A stretch of DNA of 64,000 nt from positions 63,522,643 through 63,586,642 of the forward strand of contig OX377202.1 of NCBI GenBank assembly GCA_947396885.1, read 5' to 3'. The DNA comes from Heligmosomoides polygyrus polygyrus. Taxonomy: Eukaryota > Nematoda > Chromadorea > Rhabditida > Heligmosomidae. Positions 1-10,873 of this stretch are shown here, one piece after another (positions within the stretch are counted from its first letter, which is position 1; every line of letters begins with the position of its first letter). A program made the position numbers and the translations under genes. Below the pieces are notes generated by a model that ran no database searches, had not been told where the DNA came from, and saw only the letters and a program-made list of their open reading frames with translations.

Positions 1-30
1 GGAGGCGTTGCCATGGGGCGGAGGAAAAGA

Positions 31-117
31 CGAAGATCTGAGCGAGGCTTTGATGATGATAATCTTCGATAGATTAAAAGTCGCTCGGATTTTTTAATAA
101 CAGAAGCGATGACGGTG
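31..117. repeat. 87-bp direct repeat, copy 1
   Basis: This block matches 482-568 in the same orientation with about three mismatches over 87 bases (GAGGCTTTG versus GAGGGTTTG, and AAAGTCGC versus AAATTGC). It starts with CGAAGATCTGAGCGAG and ends in GATGACGGTG. I do not recognise the family. The arrangement suggests a recent local duplication or two members of one short interspersed element. Confidence 0.75.
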
Positions 118-481
118 TAGATCTCAAAGAGACGAATCGGACGGTACCAACCGTTTCTCAAAAATTCTCAGATTAGAGGAGTTGTGAGCACGCAGCAGTT
201 TTCGACGGCTTGCAACCGACAACTCGTCCACGATCGTCCTTCGCATTGGAGCGCAAGTTTTCAATTTCGTACATTTTCATGGCTCCGTATGAAATATGTA
301 TACCATACGATAGAGCTCGAGCCCCTGCCTCAAATGTGCCCTTGGTTTTTCAAATGGGTGACTTTTAGGCGAGTTTTATATAAGAAAAACGCAAAATCGA
401 TCCGATCCGCCTAGCGCCCTGTTATTTATTTATTTATTTAATCACTCATGGACGTAGATCGTAGGCTACTTTCTAAAAAGG

Positions 482-568
482 CGAAGATCTGAGCGAGGGT
501 TTGATGATGATAATCTTCGATAGATTAAAAATTGCTCGGATTTTTTAATAACAGAAGCGATGACGGTG
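482..568. repeat. 87-bp direct repeat, copy 2
   Basis: Second copy of the block at 31-117, about 450 bases downstream and in the same orientation. The 364 bases between the copies show no recognisable gene; a TTTA tetranucleotide run lies at about 424-441. Confidence 0.75.
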
Positions 569-1704
569 ATGTTCTACAGCGGGCTGTATCATGTCGTGAC
601 CTTTTCCAACCGAAGTCAAGGTTGTATGATGCTCATCTTCTCCAGAAGATCTTACATTCCGTGAAAGTGTGAGCTCATTTCTGTCACTTTTAACGCCCCA
701 ATTACTAGCCATCACGTAACTGTATAGTGGGTCACAGAAAGAAACTTCTAGAGAATAGGATTTTATAAGCAAACACCTAATTATGACGCTTACTGTGAGG
801 CGTTATTCGTCCAAGTTTCGGTTTTTATAGATGTCGATGCACTTGTTTCCGCCAACCGAGACGGTTGCTCCTAGACTGACATTTGGCAGATCTCTCCCTC
901 TTCTGTTGTCCTACCAAAGAGGCTTTGCTTCGTCTGTCGACTCCTCAAGATTGAAGGAAATTACTTCTACACACACACACACTCTCTCTCTTCATCAATA
1001 AGCGATTATTGATGTTAGGTGAGCTCCGGCTGCCGTTTCCACCCCTTCCCCACGCTATGCTGCGCGTGCATTGTTAGGCTGTGGCAGCGTACGATCGACC
1101 ATGCAATCTCTGAATCAAAGACTTTCGGCGAATATTGAATCCCACGACGATCAATAAGCCCAACTGAGTCACCGCGACGGCGTGTGCTGATCGAGTATTT
1201 CGTGTTTTTTGGCTTCCAAGTGTCGATGTCGGACCATATGTACGGAGTTCCCCGATCGCCCTCTCTGCGCTGGCCGCGCTGGCCCTTCCCTCATCCTATG
1301 CAGGACCCCCTTCTTATAGAGCTCCTCGTTGGATTCCTTTCGAAAACACAACTTACTATCGTACTCCTTCTGGACGTTTTTTTACTTCTATCGCCTACCC
1401 GTTACATCCGAAATTTTTTAGGATTTATCTTTCTGGATGAAACTATTGGGACGGCTGGAAAGTTCTAGCGGTTTTTATGCAACCGTTTTTCGTTTCTTTA
1501 TTACTGAATGAATCAATATTCGACTTTCTTCGCTTTTTATATACCATTATCGGTTGAAATTCAACGTTTTTCAAACCAAATTCAACGCTTTTCAAATCAA
1601 TTTCAACGACCTTCGTATCAATGATTATGTACTTTTTCTCAAAAAATTCAAGCATGTCAAAAAAGGATATCCAACGAAAATTTGAACTATTTCGCCTTCT
1701 CTAC
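569..1704. other. Non-coding stretch with a short AC/CT microsatellite
   Basis: No recognisable gene. A short (AC)n run followed by (CT)n lies at about 969-991. Open frames here are short and match nothing I know. Confidence 0.4.
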
Positions 1705-1935
1705 TGGGCGCGTGGAGCGCAGTCGGAGGAGGCGCCGGCTGTCGCCTGCACCCGATACCAGGTCCCTGGTTCGGATTTCCCACCCAGGCCAACCAAGCCT
1801 TCCAACCCTCCGGGATCGGTGAATTGGTGCCAGAATTGTCTGTTAAGGATAAAGCGCTGACTTGTTCATCGGCTGGCCACCGCAAGTCATTGTATGGCCA
1901 AATACGCATTCAGGTCGCTTCCACGGCATCCCGTA
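1705..1935 (+). repeat. SINE-like repeat with tRNA-like head (family A)
   Basis: A box-A-like motif (TGGAGCGCAGTCGG, about 1711) is followed some 50 bases later by a box-B-like motif (GGTTCGGATTTCC, about 1768), the internal promoter layout of a tRNA-derived SINE. The body (CCAACCAAGCCTTCC..., then GGATAAAGCGCTGAC..., then GGCTGGCCACCGCAAGTCA) recurs at 6165-6480, 59343-59535, 59865-60045 (reverse) and partly at 41700-42110. Recurrence plus the tRNA-like head makes a SINE the best reading. Exact ends were not determined. Confidence 0.6.
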
Positions 1936-2263
1936 GAAGTAGAAGTAACACCGTGCGTTATCCTTTTTATCCTACTACTAGAACTGTTAGAAAATCAGAA
2001 CTATTTTTTAAAGGCGGAAAATTAGAACTGAGCGCTATCCAACATACAAAGGAAGGAAATTAAACTAGAGATTCTAGTAGAATTAATTACTAGATTCTAG
2101 TAGGATTAATTTTTAAAGAAGAAAATTATAACTGAACGCTATCCAACGAAAATTAGAACTGTAGGCTATCCAACAGAAAAAGACTATCCAACGAAAATTA
2201 GAGCTACCTGGTCTTCTCTACCATTAGAACTGTTCGAAAATTAGGACTATTTCGCCTTGTCTT
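1936..2263. repeat. Short degenerate repeats around TATCCAACGAAAATTAG
   Basis: The core TATCCAACGAAAATTAGAAC recurs in degenerate form at about 1668, 2036, 2138, 2170 and 2189, interspersed with ACTATTTCGCC and CTTCTCTACC motifs. There is no coding signal. It looks like a decayed tandem or scrambled simple array. Confidence 0.5.
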
Positions 2264-2530
2264 CTACTTCGCCTTCTCAACCATTTCGCCTTTTCGTTTG
2301 TACGAGTTGATAATGCTTCGCGCAGTGTTCTCATTGACACCAGCAATCTGAGCAGGTTCGAGTGTGATCCTTCCATTGACGAACAGCAGCTTCACCAAGA
2401 CCTCCTTCTGACTCCGAGACACTTGACTGTATCGGCCGCGTCGCTGGGTCTGTTGAACGTCTTGTGTCTGATCGTTGCTTATGTTACCTGCTAACTTGGC
2501 AAATCGCCGAATGACAAGAAGGAGTGAAGA
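2264..2530 (-). pseudogene. Helix-turn-helix fragment of a Tc1/IS630-type transposase
   Basis: The last ~85 codons of an open minus-strand frame carry a winged-helix-like N-terminal domain: a basic stretch (RGRYSQVSRSQK) followed by LFVNGRITLEPAQIAG, VNENTARSIINSY and KRKGE. This is the layout of the DNA-binding domain of Tc1/mariner-superfamily transposases, with a family-specific ITLEPAQIAGVNENTARSII helix pair. No catalytic D, D, E/D domain follows, so it is a fragment. It lies next to, but in the opposite direction from, the mariner relic at 2665-3393 and belongs to a different family. Confidence 0.4.
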
Positions 2531-2664
2531 GTGAAGAGATCCGTTTGTATGACACGGGAAAGCTTCCAGAAGAACGTTGAATTTGATCTGAAAAACGTTG
2601 TATTTGATTTGGAAAACGTTGACTTTCAACTGCAAATGGTGTATAATATCTAACACGAAATTCA

Positions 2665-3393
2665 TTGCTCTGCTTTGTGTAGAATCTAATCCAACCCATA
2701 AAGTCCGTGAGATTGCGGAAGGTCTGTGAGTCAGTAAAACTGCTGTTGCAGATGATTTGGGACACCTTAGAAGGGTGAAGCTCGAAAAGTGGGTGCCCCA
2801 CGATTTGAGTGATCGCCAGAAATTTTCGCGTTCTGAAATCTGTTCTTCTTTGCTTTTCCGGAAAGAAAACGACCCGCTTTTGGATCGAGTGGTTACATGT
2901 GGTGAAAAGTGAGTTCTGCACGATAAACAAAGACGATCAGGACAGTGTGTTAATGTCAACGAGCGCACCCCTCCCCCAGGCACTTCCCAAAGCCGAACTC
3001 CCGCCAGAAATAAAACGAAGGTAACATTGCGGTGGCTGATGTGAGTTACTACGACTTCGTGGAACCAGTCCGAACCTTCAAAGCAGGATCCTACTATGAC
3101 GAAGGTCAACGAGATGTACCGAAAATTGCTTGAGCTGCAATAGGCATTGGTCAACAGAAGTCTCATTCCTCTGCACGAAACGCATGCCCACAAATCACCA
3201 TTCGAAAATTAAACGAACTAGGAGTTGAAGTTCTGCTTTACAGGCCATTCCAGACCTTGCGCCAACTGACTACCACCTTTTTAAACACTTTCAGAACTTT
3301 CGCTGCTAAAACATTCGCGAATCAGGACCAGGAAAAAACAGCCTTTCAAGAATTTGTCGCCTCTCGGCCACCCAGTTTTTCGCTTACGTAATT
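2665..3393 (+). pseudogene. Mariner transposase relic
   Basis: Across shifting plus-strand frames the marker motifs of a mariner transposase appear in order: KVREIAEGL (HTH region), EKWVPHDLS (the WVPHEL linker), DRVVTCGEKWVLHD (first catalytic site, where D of TGDEKW has become G), ALVNRSLIPLHETHAH (second site, where HDNARPH has become HETHAH) and finally AFQEFVASRPPSF of the C-terminus. Two catalytic aspartates are lost and several stops and frameshifts are present, so it is dead. No inverted terminal repeats were found. Confidence 0.8.
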
Positions 3394-4855
3394 AACAAAC
3401 TATCATTAACTATCGCGTTGGAAAGGGGTGCTGATTCGAATGGTCCTCACTTCGACTGAATACTGTGAGTAAGAAGAAAGTTATGATTGCATGAGGGGTA
3501 CCCGTCAAAACCGCCAGAGCTTTCCGGTCGACCTAATAAACGAAAACGTGCTTCACATAGTTGGTCACTGTATTGTAGCGGAAACTGAAAGCACTGCTAC
3601 AGTAAAATTTGTTGCGTTTTCGCCAAGCTCTCGTCCGAAGAGGCGGAGAAGCGTCGGACAGCATTGTCCGACATTGTCACGAAGGCGTCAAGGGCCTTTG
3701 CTGACACAGGCACACCCTATAACCGTCAGTACCTCAGCACAAAATTCCTTCGGGAGAAAAGTGGAAGGGTGCTTGGCATCTGTTAGAGCCCATTATGTCT
3801 GTGTCGAAGACGCCAGTCGATTCGTGGTACCACACGAGACCTTTCTATAAATGGAACTGGCTGTGCCACTGCCACTGTTCTCAGGGCTGCACCGTACGTG
3901 TTCGTGAGCTGGAATGGTAGTTTAAAAATTTTAACGGCATCTTTCGTTAGAACCTGATTTGACGACTTCGCCGAGATTTCAGAGATTCAGCGGTTCTTTA
4001 ACAGATTTTTCTTGGGCGAATTACCATTGTTCTTCCATTCACTCTCCCCTCGTCATGCTGCTGAAGAACTTTTGAGTTCCACATTCTATTCCCAAATCTT
4101 AAGAAATGACTGAGTCTAGCCGTAACTGGCGGCAGGAATTCTCGCTGTGACTTCATAATAGGCCCCTACCTGAGCCTGTGATCAGATCCGCCCGGTCCTG
4201 TCCGTAGTTGGGACTTTCCTGGTTCTATATGTAGTGATTGGAGTTGCGAGGCGCAAAAGACTCCATTGATAGGCTTTGGCTGATCTTTCTACCAGTTGTT
4301 TCAAATAACGATTCTGTATCATGCTGTCCACTTTTTCCACACTCTGAGGAAGGCATAGTTTGTGTTGGTTGTTGAAAAATGGTTTCGTTTGTTGTACGTT
4401 GCCTTGTAGTGAATTGCTTATGTGACTTTGTTGTCTATCTTTTCCCATTTTTCATTCAGAACAATAGTACACAGCTAACTGTATTTTTTAAAGAGCCTTT
4501 ACTATTCAATGGAAGAGAAGCACAAAATTTTCTTTAAAAAACAGTTGAATTTTAACAACTAGAAATTGTTTTTACTCGCAAGCTTGAACTTAATACCGTA
4601 CTATGCAGTTGTGGTCAGTTTTAGTCTTTTTTGCCTTTTAAAAATGCTGAATCCACAGGTTAGGAATTCTGGCGCGGCTCTTGATTCAATCGAGTCACTA
4701 CCTATGTACTTCCCGAATCCCCATATAAATACATTTGAGAGAGATCTGACTTCGATACTTCTGAAGGGCTTATTGCCTTTGAGGATTTTTTGAACATTGT
4801 GAGTGTTTGCTTATTTTTGTTGTGGTTTAAAATGAATAAAAACTATATGGGCGCG
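3394..4855. other. No identifiable gene
   Basis: A 119-codon plus frame (3491-3850) has no recognisable content. A segment at about 3926-3966 (TTTTAACGGCATCTTTCGTT...) resembles 10268-10310 beside the sperm-protein gene, so a shared repeat is likely. Nothing else is supportable. Confidence 0.4.
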
Positions 4856-5560
4856 CTACTGAAGATTCATCATTTGTTTGTCTAGATATGTATGGCAGCT
4901 TTCGTTCGTCCCTAGCCGTTCGAGCGATCGCTCAGCATCAGCAAATCTGAAATTCGTGCGCTGAATGCGAAAGTCCGATTGAAGCGCCAGCCTCCTCGTC
5001 GCAACAAAACATGTATGGTATTGGCTTTTTAGAATGCCACGGTGGCCATGCGTCCGATCGGCATTAAGCAGTTTTTCCGCCTTTGTGCCATGTTCGGAGC
5101 ATCGGGCGGACACGTACAGGCTTCGCATTCGCGTTGACCGCACATTCTTGGAGAAGTTTCCCTTGAACGCACCCACCTCTCGCCACAGTGCGTCTCCCTC
5201 CACTTTCGTTGGCTGACTCGGCAGCGGACGTGTAGCAACTATTGCAAGGACTCCGCTCCACTAAGCAGCAGAACGAGTCCGTCTCCCATCGGACGCCTGA
5301 AACGCGCACGACACGTCTAAATGAGAACAGTTGAACATTTGTGGCAGATTCGAATGAAACCATTGAACACGACCTTTGGATTCAGAGGAAATGGTGACGC
5401 GAGCTATTCCTTGCTTTCTCCCGGTGATAAGGATAAGCCACTCTACAATTGGTTTCAGATCGCGCACCATTTCCTCATAAGCTATGGTAGCTCGTTTCGT
5501 CTTCATGATGTTAGGGATTGAGACGACTCTCGCTGACTCTTCTTTAGGGTCTTTATTCAT
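4856..5560 (-). pseudogene. Unrecognised 234-codon frame with one stop
   Basis: One minus-strand frame runs from an ATG at 5560 to a stop at 4856-4858 with a single internal TAG (5261-5263). The ATG is preceded 11 bases upstream by CACAGTTGCAG, which could serve as a trans- or cis-splice acceptor. Notable pieces are MNKDPKEESARVVS at the start and RCSEHGTKAEKLLNADR in the second half. I recognise no domain. A frame like this can arise by chance in a window of this size, so it is only a candidate broken gene or retroelement piece. Confidence 0.2.
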
Positions 5561-6164
5561 GGACTACTGTCCTGCAACTGTGTTGTAGGTGTGCCGCGTG
5601 ACTGGTGTTCTGCATGGATCTTGATTGATCCAAATTCATATAAACTAATCTATTTCTCTAGTGATCAATCGCTTTGAAGCAGAACTGCAAATGCGTGCGG
5701 TGCAACATCAGAAGTGGTTCTCGGGTTCCGATCCGCCACGTAGAGATCTACTGGCAATCATATTATGTTTGATACTCTCTTGGACCAAAAGAAACTATGG
5801 TCATCTCCATGTGAAGATGGTACATGGGACCGAAACAATATGTAGTTAAAAATTCAGAAAGTGGGATACGTGGGGCTAACCGGTAAGCCATGGCAACCGC
5901 TACCACTTCGCTTACTATGTCTAACACGCGTTTTTGTCAACAAAGCCTGAAATACATAGCCGGAGATAATTAATGCCTTCAGCTGAAGCGTGTTTGACGT
6001 TGGGCTAAAATTGTTGAACGCCTGACGGTACATAGATGCACGGTCCTCTTCAAACCTTGTAAACCTTCAGACAGCCTTTGAGGAACTACCCTTCCAAACC
6101 CCTTTTCCCACAGGGAACTAATGAAGAGGGGAAAAGGCTAAAAACTTCACTTAAAATGAAAAAT

Positions 6165-6480
6165 CTTCCGGAGTCGCCGACTGTGACGTGACCCAGTTCT
6201 AGCTTCTTGTCGGGTTTTACGCCCATGCCAACCAGGCCTTCCATGACGTCGAGGTTGATGAATTGGTACCAAACTCATTTTTGAAAGGTATAACTCTGAC
6301 TTGTTTATCGGTTTCGTGGCAAGGCATTTTATAGGCCGAATACGCATTTGCCTCGCCGACATGCTGCAAGAGTAGCATTCGTGGCGTACCTCAAATCAAA
6401 TTGATTAATGCCAAGCAAGCCTTCCATCCCTCCGTGATCAGTAAATTTTATCAGATTTGTATGAAAAGGATTGAACGCCG
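6165..6480 (+). repeat. SINE-like repeat (family A), one copy plus a second partial copy
   Basis: 6165-6376 follows family A seen at 1705 (GCCAACCAGGCCTTCC, TGATGAATTGGTACCA, CCGAATACGCATT). A second partial unit begins at about 6408 (GCCAAGCAAGCCTTCCATCC) and runs to about 6480. The tRNA-like head is more decayed here than at 1705. Confidence 0.5.
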
Positions 6481-6599
6481 AATTATCCACCTTCGGGCTA
6501 CAGCAACCACCAGACTATTTTTTTAGGCTTTAGTAGTAAGATAGTTATTAGTCCAACTGCAGCGAATCGTATTCTGTTTTACTAGCCCACCGCTGTCTT

Positions 6600-7518
6600 A
6601 TTCAGCCGTAACGGTCAGAGTAGCAATGCTGCCAGTTGCCACTTCTCGTTAGGTCTTGAAGACAAATCACTTCTTTTCACAGATGGTTCCAGAATCTTGA
6701 CACTACATTCTTGCTGATTTTCACATGAAAAATGCAAATGTATTAGGTCGCTGCATATGAAATGAAAATTTCTGAAACGTGCGGACGCGTGTTGCCATGC
6801 AGTGCGATTTGGCCCCTTCGACCAAAGCCGGCTGTTTTTATTCAACTTCTGGTGCATTATTTCAACTTCGGCACAGTACTTCTCCGCTGTGACAGTCTCT
6901 CCAGTTTTTAAGAGCATGTCATGGACTATACCAGCTATTGCCCACGTCACGGTCACCGTTGTCCACTTTCGATGTAGGCATGGTTTCGGCATCTCCTTGG
7001 GACTCCTCATTCTTGTCCAGCCACTGTGCAGAGCGACGACGATTGTCGCAAGGGATCCATTTTTCGTCGCATGTCACGATCCTGTCCAAAAGAAGCTCCC
7101 TTAGATTGCGCAGCCTTAAGGAAACACAGGTGCCATGGCTATTCAGCATCTGCCCGACGGTCAGTTCGTGCGGGATCCATCCATCCATTTTCTTTACTTT
7201 TCCGATCGCATTCAAGTGGCGACTGGTAGTGCTCCCGTCAACGACGAAAAGCTATGCTGGCTCTCTTACAGTTTGACGCGGATCCGCTTCCGCCACGGCT
7301 TTGAGCTAGTCGTCTTTAAAGAGTGATGGCCGCCTACCTCGGTCTTCATCTTCTAGACTCCCATCTCCATATCCAAACCTTTCGAACCAGTGGCGAATTC
7401 TGCGTTCCTTAGCGACATCCTCCCCAAATGCAACGCTAATGTTACGAGCTGCGGCCGCGGCGCTCTGTCCACTTTTCCATTCATATAGGTAGAGCACCGG
7501 AATATCACGTTGAGTCAT
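6600..7518 (-). pseudogene. Mariner transposase relic
   Basis: On the minus strand the element starts with a clear mariner HTH: MTQRDIPVLYLYEWKSGQSA, with IRHWFERFGYGDGSLEDEDR following. Then come DGWIPHELTV, IVTCDEKWIPCDNRRR (first catalytic D kept), LLKTGETVTAEKYC, and a shifted LHGNTRPHVS where HDNARPH has lost its D. The [15 protein letters not shown] segment is missing, so the third catalytic D is gone. The C-terminus is only recognisable loosely near 6620-6680. It has several frameshifts and is inactive. Confidence 0.8.
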
Positions 7519-7689
7519 ACCGTAAAAACGACGTCAAAACCCGGCAAGGGGCAATTATGTCGCAAGAGCCATAAATGGTAAGAAAGCGGAGATTTTGCGC
7601 CTTCAGAAACTATATATGCAGCGACCTACATAATAGAAGGTGGAAAAATGCTTTCCTAACTATAAGTGTAGGACACTGGGTTTCAGTTC
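7519..7689. other. Flank of mariner relic, nothing recognised
   Basis: Probably the former 5' untranslated end of the mariner relic at 6600-7518. No inverted terminal repeat could be matched to the other side. Confidence 0.3.
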
Positions 7690-8260
7690 TTGCCTTCTGG
7701 GCGACTGTCATATTCGTGCAGCCGCCTTCCTGGAGCTAGCAGCTACTACGGACTGGGTGTATTCGTAGCCGCCGCCTCCGGGTCCTTGCCCACGCGCTGG
7801 TCCTTCTGCACGTGGCTCTGCTCTGTCGGCGATGCGGTGCAGCGACGTCGCTTTCTGCGAAGTCGTCAGAGGCTGTGACGAAGCGCCTCGAAGGGCCACG
7901 ACGGGCTCGGGAGCGCCGCGTCTAGCCGCCGCTTCCGCGAGTTCGCTCCGCGCACGGTGCCGTAGCCGCCGGCGCCGGCGGGCGACACGGTCGGCGGCCG
8001 CTGCTTCGCCTCCGCGCCCTGCGCACTCTTGCGGGCGGCCGCCGCCGTTCTGCCCGGCTTTGTTGTTCCTCCCCTTGCACCACGAACCACTCCCACCGTC
8101 GGCTCCCGAGACTGTCCCCATCGATCCTTCTCTTCCGGTCAATCGATGTCGGAGCAGCCTTCTTGGGGGGGGGGGATGACTCAGCAGAGCGTCGTCGCCC
8201 TCGCCTGTGAGCCGCAGGCATCTGAGATCCGAATTACAATCTGCCGGTAACCTAGCAGCG
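7690..8260. other. GC-rich island
   Basis: The base composition rises sharply and the tract is rich in CpG and CGG/GCC triplets, unlike the AT-leaning surroundings. Several frames are open on both strands for 75-187 codons, but they encode low-complexity Arg/Ala/Gly/Pro stretches, as any GC-rich DNA would. A CAG|GTGAGT donor-like site lies just outside on the minus strand near 8271. It could be a promoter-proximal region or first exon of an unrecognised gene, or simply a GC-rich repeat. A G-run of 11 sits near 8165-8176. Confidence 0.35.
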
Positions 8261-10267
8261 TGCTGACTCACCTGGTGCTCTGCCGCAACTGGAGGCTATG
8301 CAATGGTCACGCTTTTGTGCCTCATGAAGCCTTCTCTTTAATTTCTGCACTTTTTTGTTCCTGACCTTACTGTCTCGTTTCCTTTCCGACTTCCATTTTT
8401 CGAAAACGATGCCCAATGAATGAGTGGTTTAGGCTTCGCAAAGTTTGAAATGTTGCACGTATGCATGTATACCTGTTCTTGACGAAATATGTCGAGCATT
8501 CCTCGTCCTCGCTCCGTCGGCATCCTAGATTTCTCACCGACCAGCAGAAGTGGACACAATAATGCGATCAAACTCAATGAACGATACTCTCATTGAAGTA
8601 ATGCTCACTGGTCAATCAGTTTTGATGTGGAGAAAACACACACTCGTCTCTTCGGAACGCGAGGGTTGAAAGGAGGAATGAGCGATCTCTCACAATATAT
8701 CATCACGCGTCCGCTTTGTTAAAAGAGGTTTCGTTATGGAAACTTCGGAATGTTGGTATGGGGACATGCCCATTGCATTACGGGAAACTTCGCTCTGGCA
8801 TAGGTTTTCCCCATAGTTCTAACAGTCGCCTTTCAGGAAGCCCCTCTAAAACTTCAAATATCGAAATGGTTAGTCACCTTGAAAAGCCACATTAGTAATG
8901 TTAACTGTGACGTCTGTGGGAAATGCGAAATAGTGTCTGGTCATTATAGCTTTTTTAGGAGCTCCTTACAGTTCGATAGAATTTAAATTCAACTCTCCGC
9001 AGTTTTTGTCATGGAACAGTATCATCGGCCCACAGTATCAAATTACACGCCGAAAGGTGACGTTAAAATTTTGCTCTCGTACGATAACCGGAGACTTGGA
9101 AGCGCACGGCAACTCCTCTGTTGTATTTCTTAGATTTAGAGCAATTTCGCAGTGCTTCCGCAACCCACAGTTTTCACAGCCATAACGGAGTTCCTGGTCG
9201 GCCTTGGTCTTCATAATCAGATGTGCTAGGTGTTAAGCCTCGAGTTTAGACACCCAAGCAATCGGCGCCCTGTGTGCGACAAGGCGCGCAGCATTGCCGG
9301 TCGACGGTCTAGCCATGAGTGATTCAGGCGATCCCTTGCACTCGTTCGTCCGTTCATCCACTCATTCAATAGAAGACCGTGCAACTTTCCCCGCCGCTTG
9401 CCTCCGTTCCTCCTTCCGCCCTGAGTCTCGCGATCCGTCGAGTTCTCTCTGTCGCACGTCGCGGTAGCAGTTTGACGCCTTCCTCCCATGTTTGCCTTGC
9501 GACAGCCGAGACCACTGTCCCGTCCGTCCACCTAGGTGTCTGCTTTCCCGGTCTTTCTCAGCTGAGCGCTGCTTGTAGGGTACTGCTTCGGAAAATTGCG
9601 ACCGTTAGAATGTACTCGCAACACCTAAAAGGGATCTGGATCCTTGGTCTTTTTTTTGCTCAGAAGACGAAGTATGAATAATAAATATCAGCCTGATGTG
9701 TGTACCACGTTCGCCTTTTAGATTAATGAGGACGTTGGTCACCTCGTAAGCGTTAGAGAGAGCTCGAAACTTGCCATCATTTTTGTGGGTTTTGAAAATC
9801 TGGTTTCTCAAAGGAGGTTTATTAACCTGGAGAACGTCACGTCATTGTGCTGCAAGTGTGTTTAACCAGTGGCGATGCGTTAATGAGGAAAAGCATGCTG
9901 TCAGGTCTGCTGATAACTGCTATGAGATTTGAGCATTGGTGCCATCCATAAGGCGACCTTAGGGCCCGATATGAGCAGCGTTTGAGGCCCTTCATATTCA
10001 TCTCAAACACCAACTTCAATCGAACTCCTAGCCCGTGTTTTGGCAAACCACAATCTACCATTTGTACTGGACGTCCGTGAATGGCGACTGATCCAACAGG
10101 TGCAGCAGAACAGAGTGGGAGCGGATCCAGTTCAGGCCGGTCTCGAGGGGTCCGTTATTGTTGGCGTTACTAGTCGTAAGGTAGCTGTAGTTCGTGGTTT
10201 GAGGTTGAGTGATCGGTCGGTTGGTACCAGTGGTGTACATTTCACTGTTAACGACTTGACGACTTTA
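8261..10267. other. No identifiable gene
   Basis: Only short frames without recognisable motifs. Nothing can be supported beyond ordinary intergenic DNA. Confidence 0.4.
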
Positions 10268-10317
10268 AAGATTTAACGGCATTTTCCGTTAGAATTTGGC
10301 TGGACGATTTAACGGAG
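10268..10317. repeat. Short hairpin-bearing repeat next to the msp gene
   Basis: AACGGCATTTTCCGTT can fold on itself, and the segment resembles 3926-3966. GATTTAACGG motifs also occur just outside both arms of the msp inverted repeat (about 10266, 10305 and 10905), so the same element may border both ends of that structure. Confidence 0.35.
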
Positions 10318-10450
10318 TTTATTAAATACGCCACGCCCTCCTCAAGGATTGTACTCGATTGGCAGATTCTTCCTGCGGACCATACCGTCTCCCTGGAACC
10401 ACTCGCGTCGGAACTGCTTGGCGGCTCCATCGGGGGTGTCGCACCACTCG
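10318..10450 (-). repeat. Left arm of 133-bp inverted repeat (3' end of msp)
   Basis: Covers the last ~36 codons of the msp coding sequence, its stop codon and the AATAAA polyadenylation signal (10318-10323 read on the minus strand). It is nearly identical, in inverse orientation, to 10741-10873: I count two single-base differences in the aligned coding part. The loop between the arms is 290 bp. Confidence 0.85.
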
Positions 10451-10722
10451 ACGGTGATACGGTCGTTGTTGGTGTCCTCACGGCCGTAGTCGAACACATC
10501 GCAGGAGACAGCCATGAGGGTGGCCTCCTTCGGGTCGAGCACACCGCAGGCCGGGTCGACGCCGAGCCTCTTCATGTTGGTGGTCTTGATCGCCCATCCG
10601 ATGCGTCGTCCCGAGGCGTTGATGATCTTGATGTGGTAGGTGTGCTTGTCGTCGTACGGCGCATTGAAGACAATCTTCGAGTTCGGCTGAGTGTTGATGT
10701 CACCAGGCGGAACTGAGGCCAT
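10342..10722 (-). CDS. msp: Major sperm protein (MSP)
   Basis: Intronless 126-codon frame encoding a complete major sperm protein. MSP is the cytoskeletal protein whose filaments drive crawling of nematode amoeboid sperm, and it also acts as a secreted oocyte-maturation signal. The family hallmarks are in order: [11 protein letters not shown] at the N-terminus, [18 protein letters not shown], the [19 protein letters not shown] core of the immunoglobulin-like MSP fold, [29 protein letters not shown], and the invariant tail [20 protein letters not shown]...NLPIEYNP. It is one residue shorter than the usual 127, from the second residue onward. The ATG at 10722 is the family start; the frame is open further upstream only because the inverted 3' copy there happens to be readable. 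An AATAAA lies 16 bases past the stop. Only 18 bases separate the ATG from the inverted copy at 10741, so any normal proximal promoter has been displaced. Confidence 0.95.
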   Translation of the reverse strand: MASVPPGDINTQPNSKIVFNAPYDDKHTYHIKIINASGRRIGWAIKTTNMKRLGVDPACGVLDPKEATLMAVSCDVFDYGREDTNNDRITVEWCDTPDGAAKQFRREWFQGDGMVRRKNLPIEYNP

Positions 10723-10740
10723 TTCTAGTCGAGAGTGAGT

Positions 10741-10873
10741 CGAGTGGTGCGACACCCCCGATGCAGCCGCCAAGCAGTTCCGACGCGAGTGGTTCCAGGG
10801 AGACGGTATGGTCCGCAGGAAGAATCTGCCGATCGAGTACAATCCTTGAGGAGGGCGTGGCGTATTTAATAAA
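10741..10873 (+). pseudogene. Inverted 3' fragment of msp
   Basis: On the plus strand this encodes [18 protein letters not shown]... through NLPIEYNP and stop, followed by the same TTTAATAAA signal. It is the inverted duplicate of 10318-10450 and has no start codon or N-terminal half. One coding difference is visible: GGA (Gly) of PDGAAK is GCA (Ala) here. It is a truncated gene copy lying head-on to the msp start codon. Confidence 0.85.
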
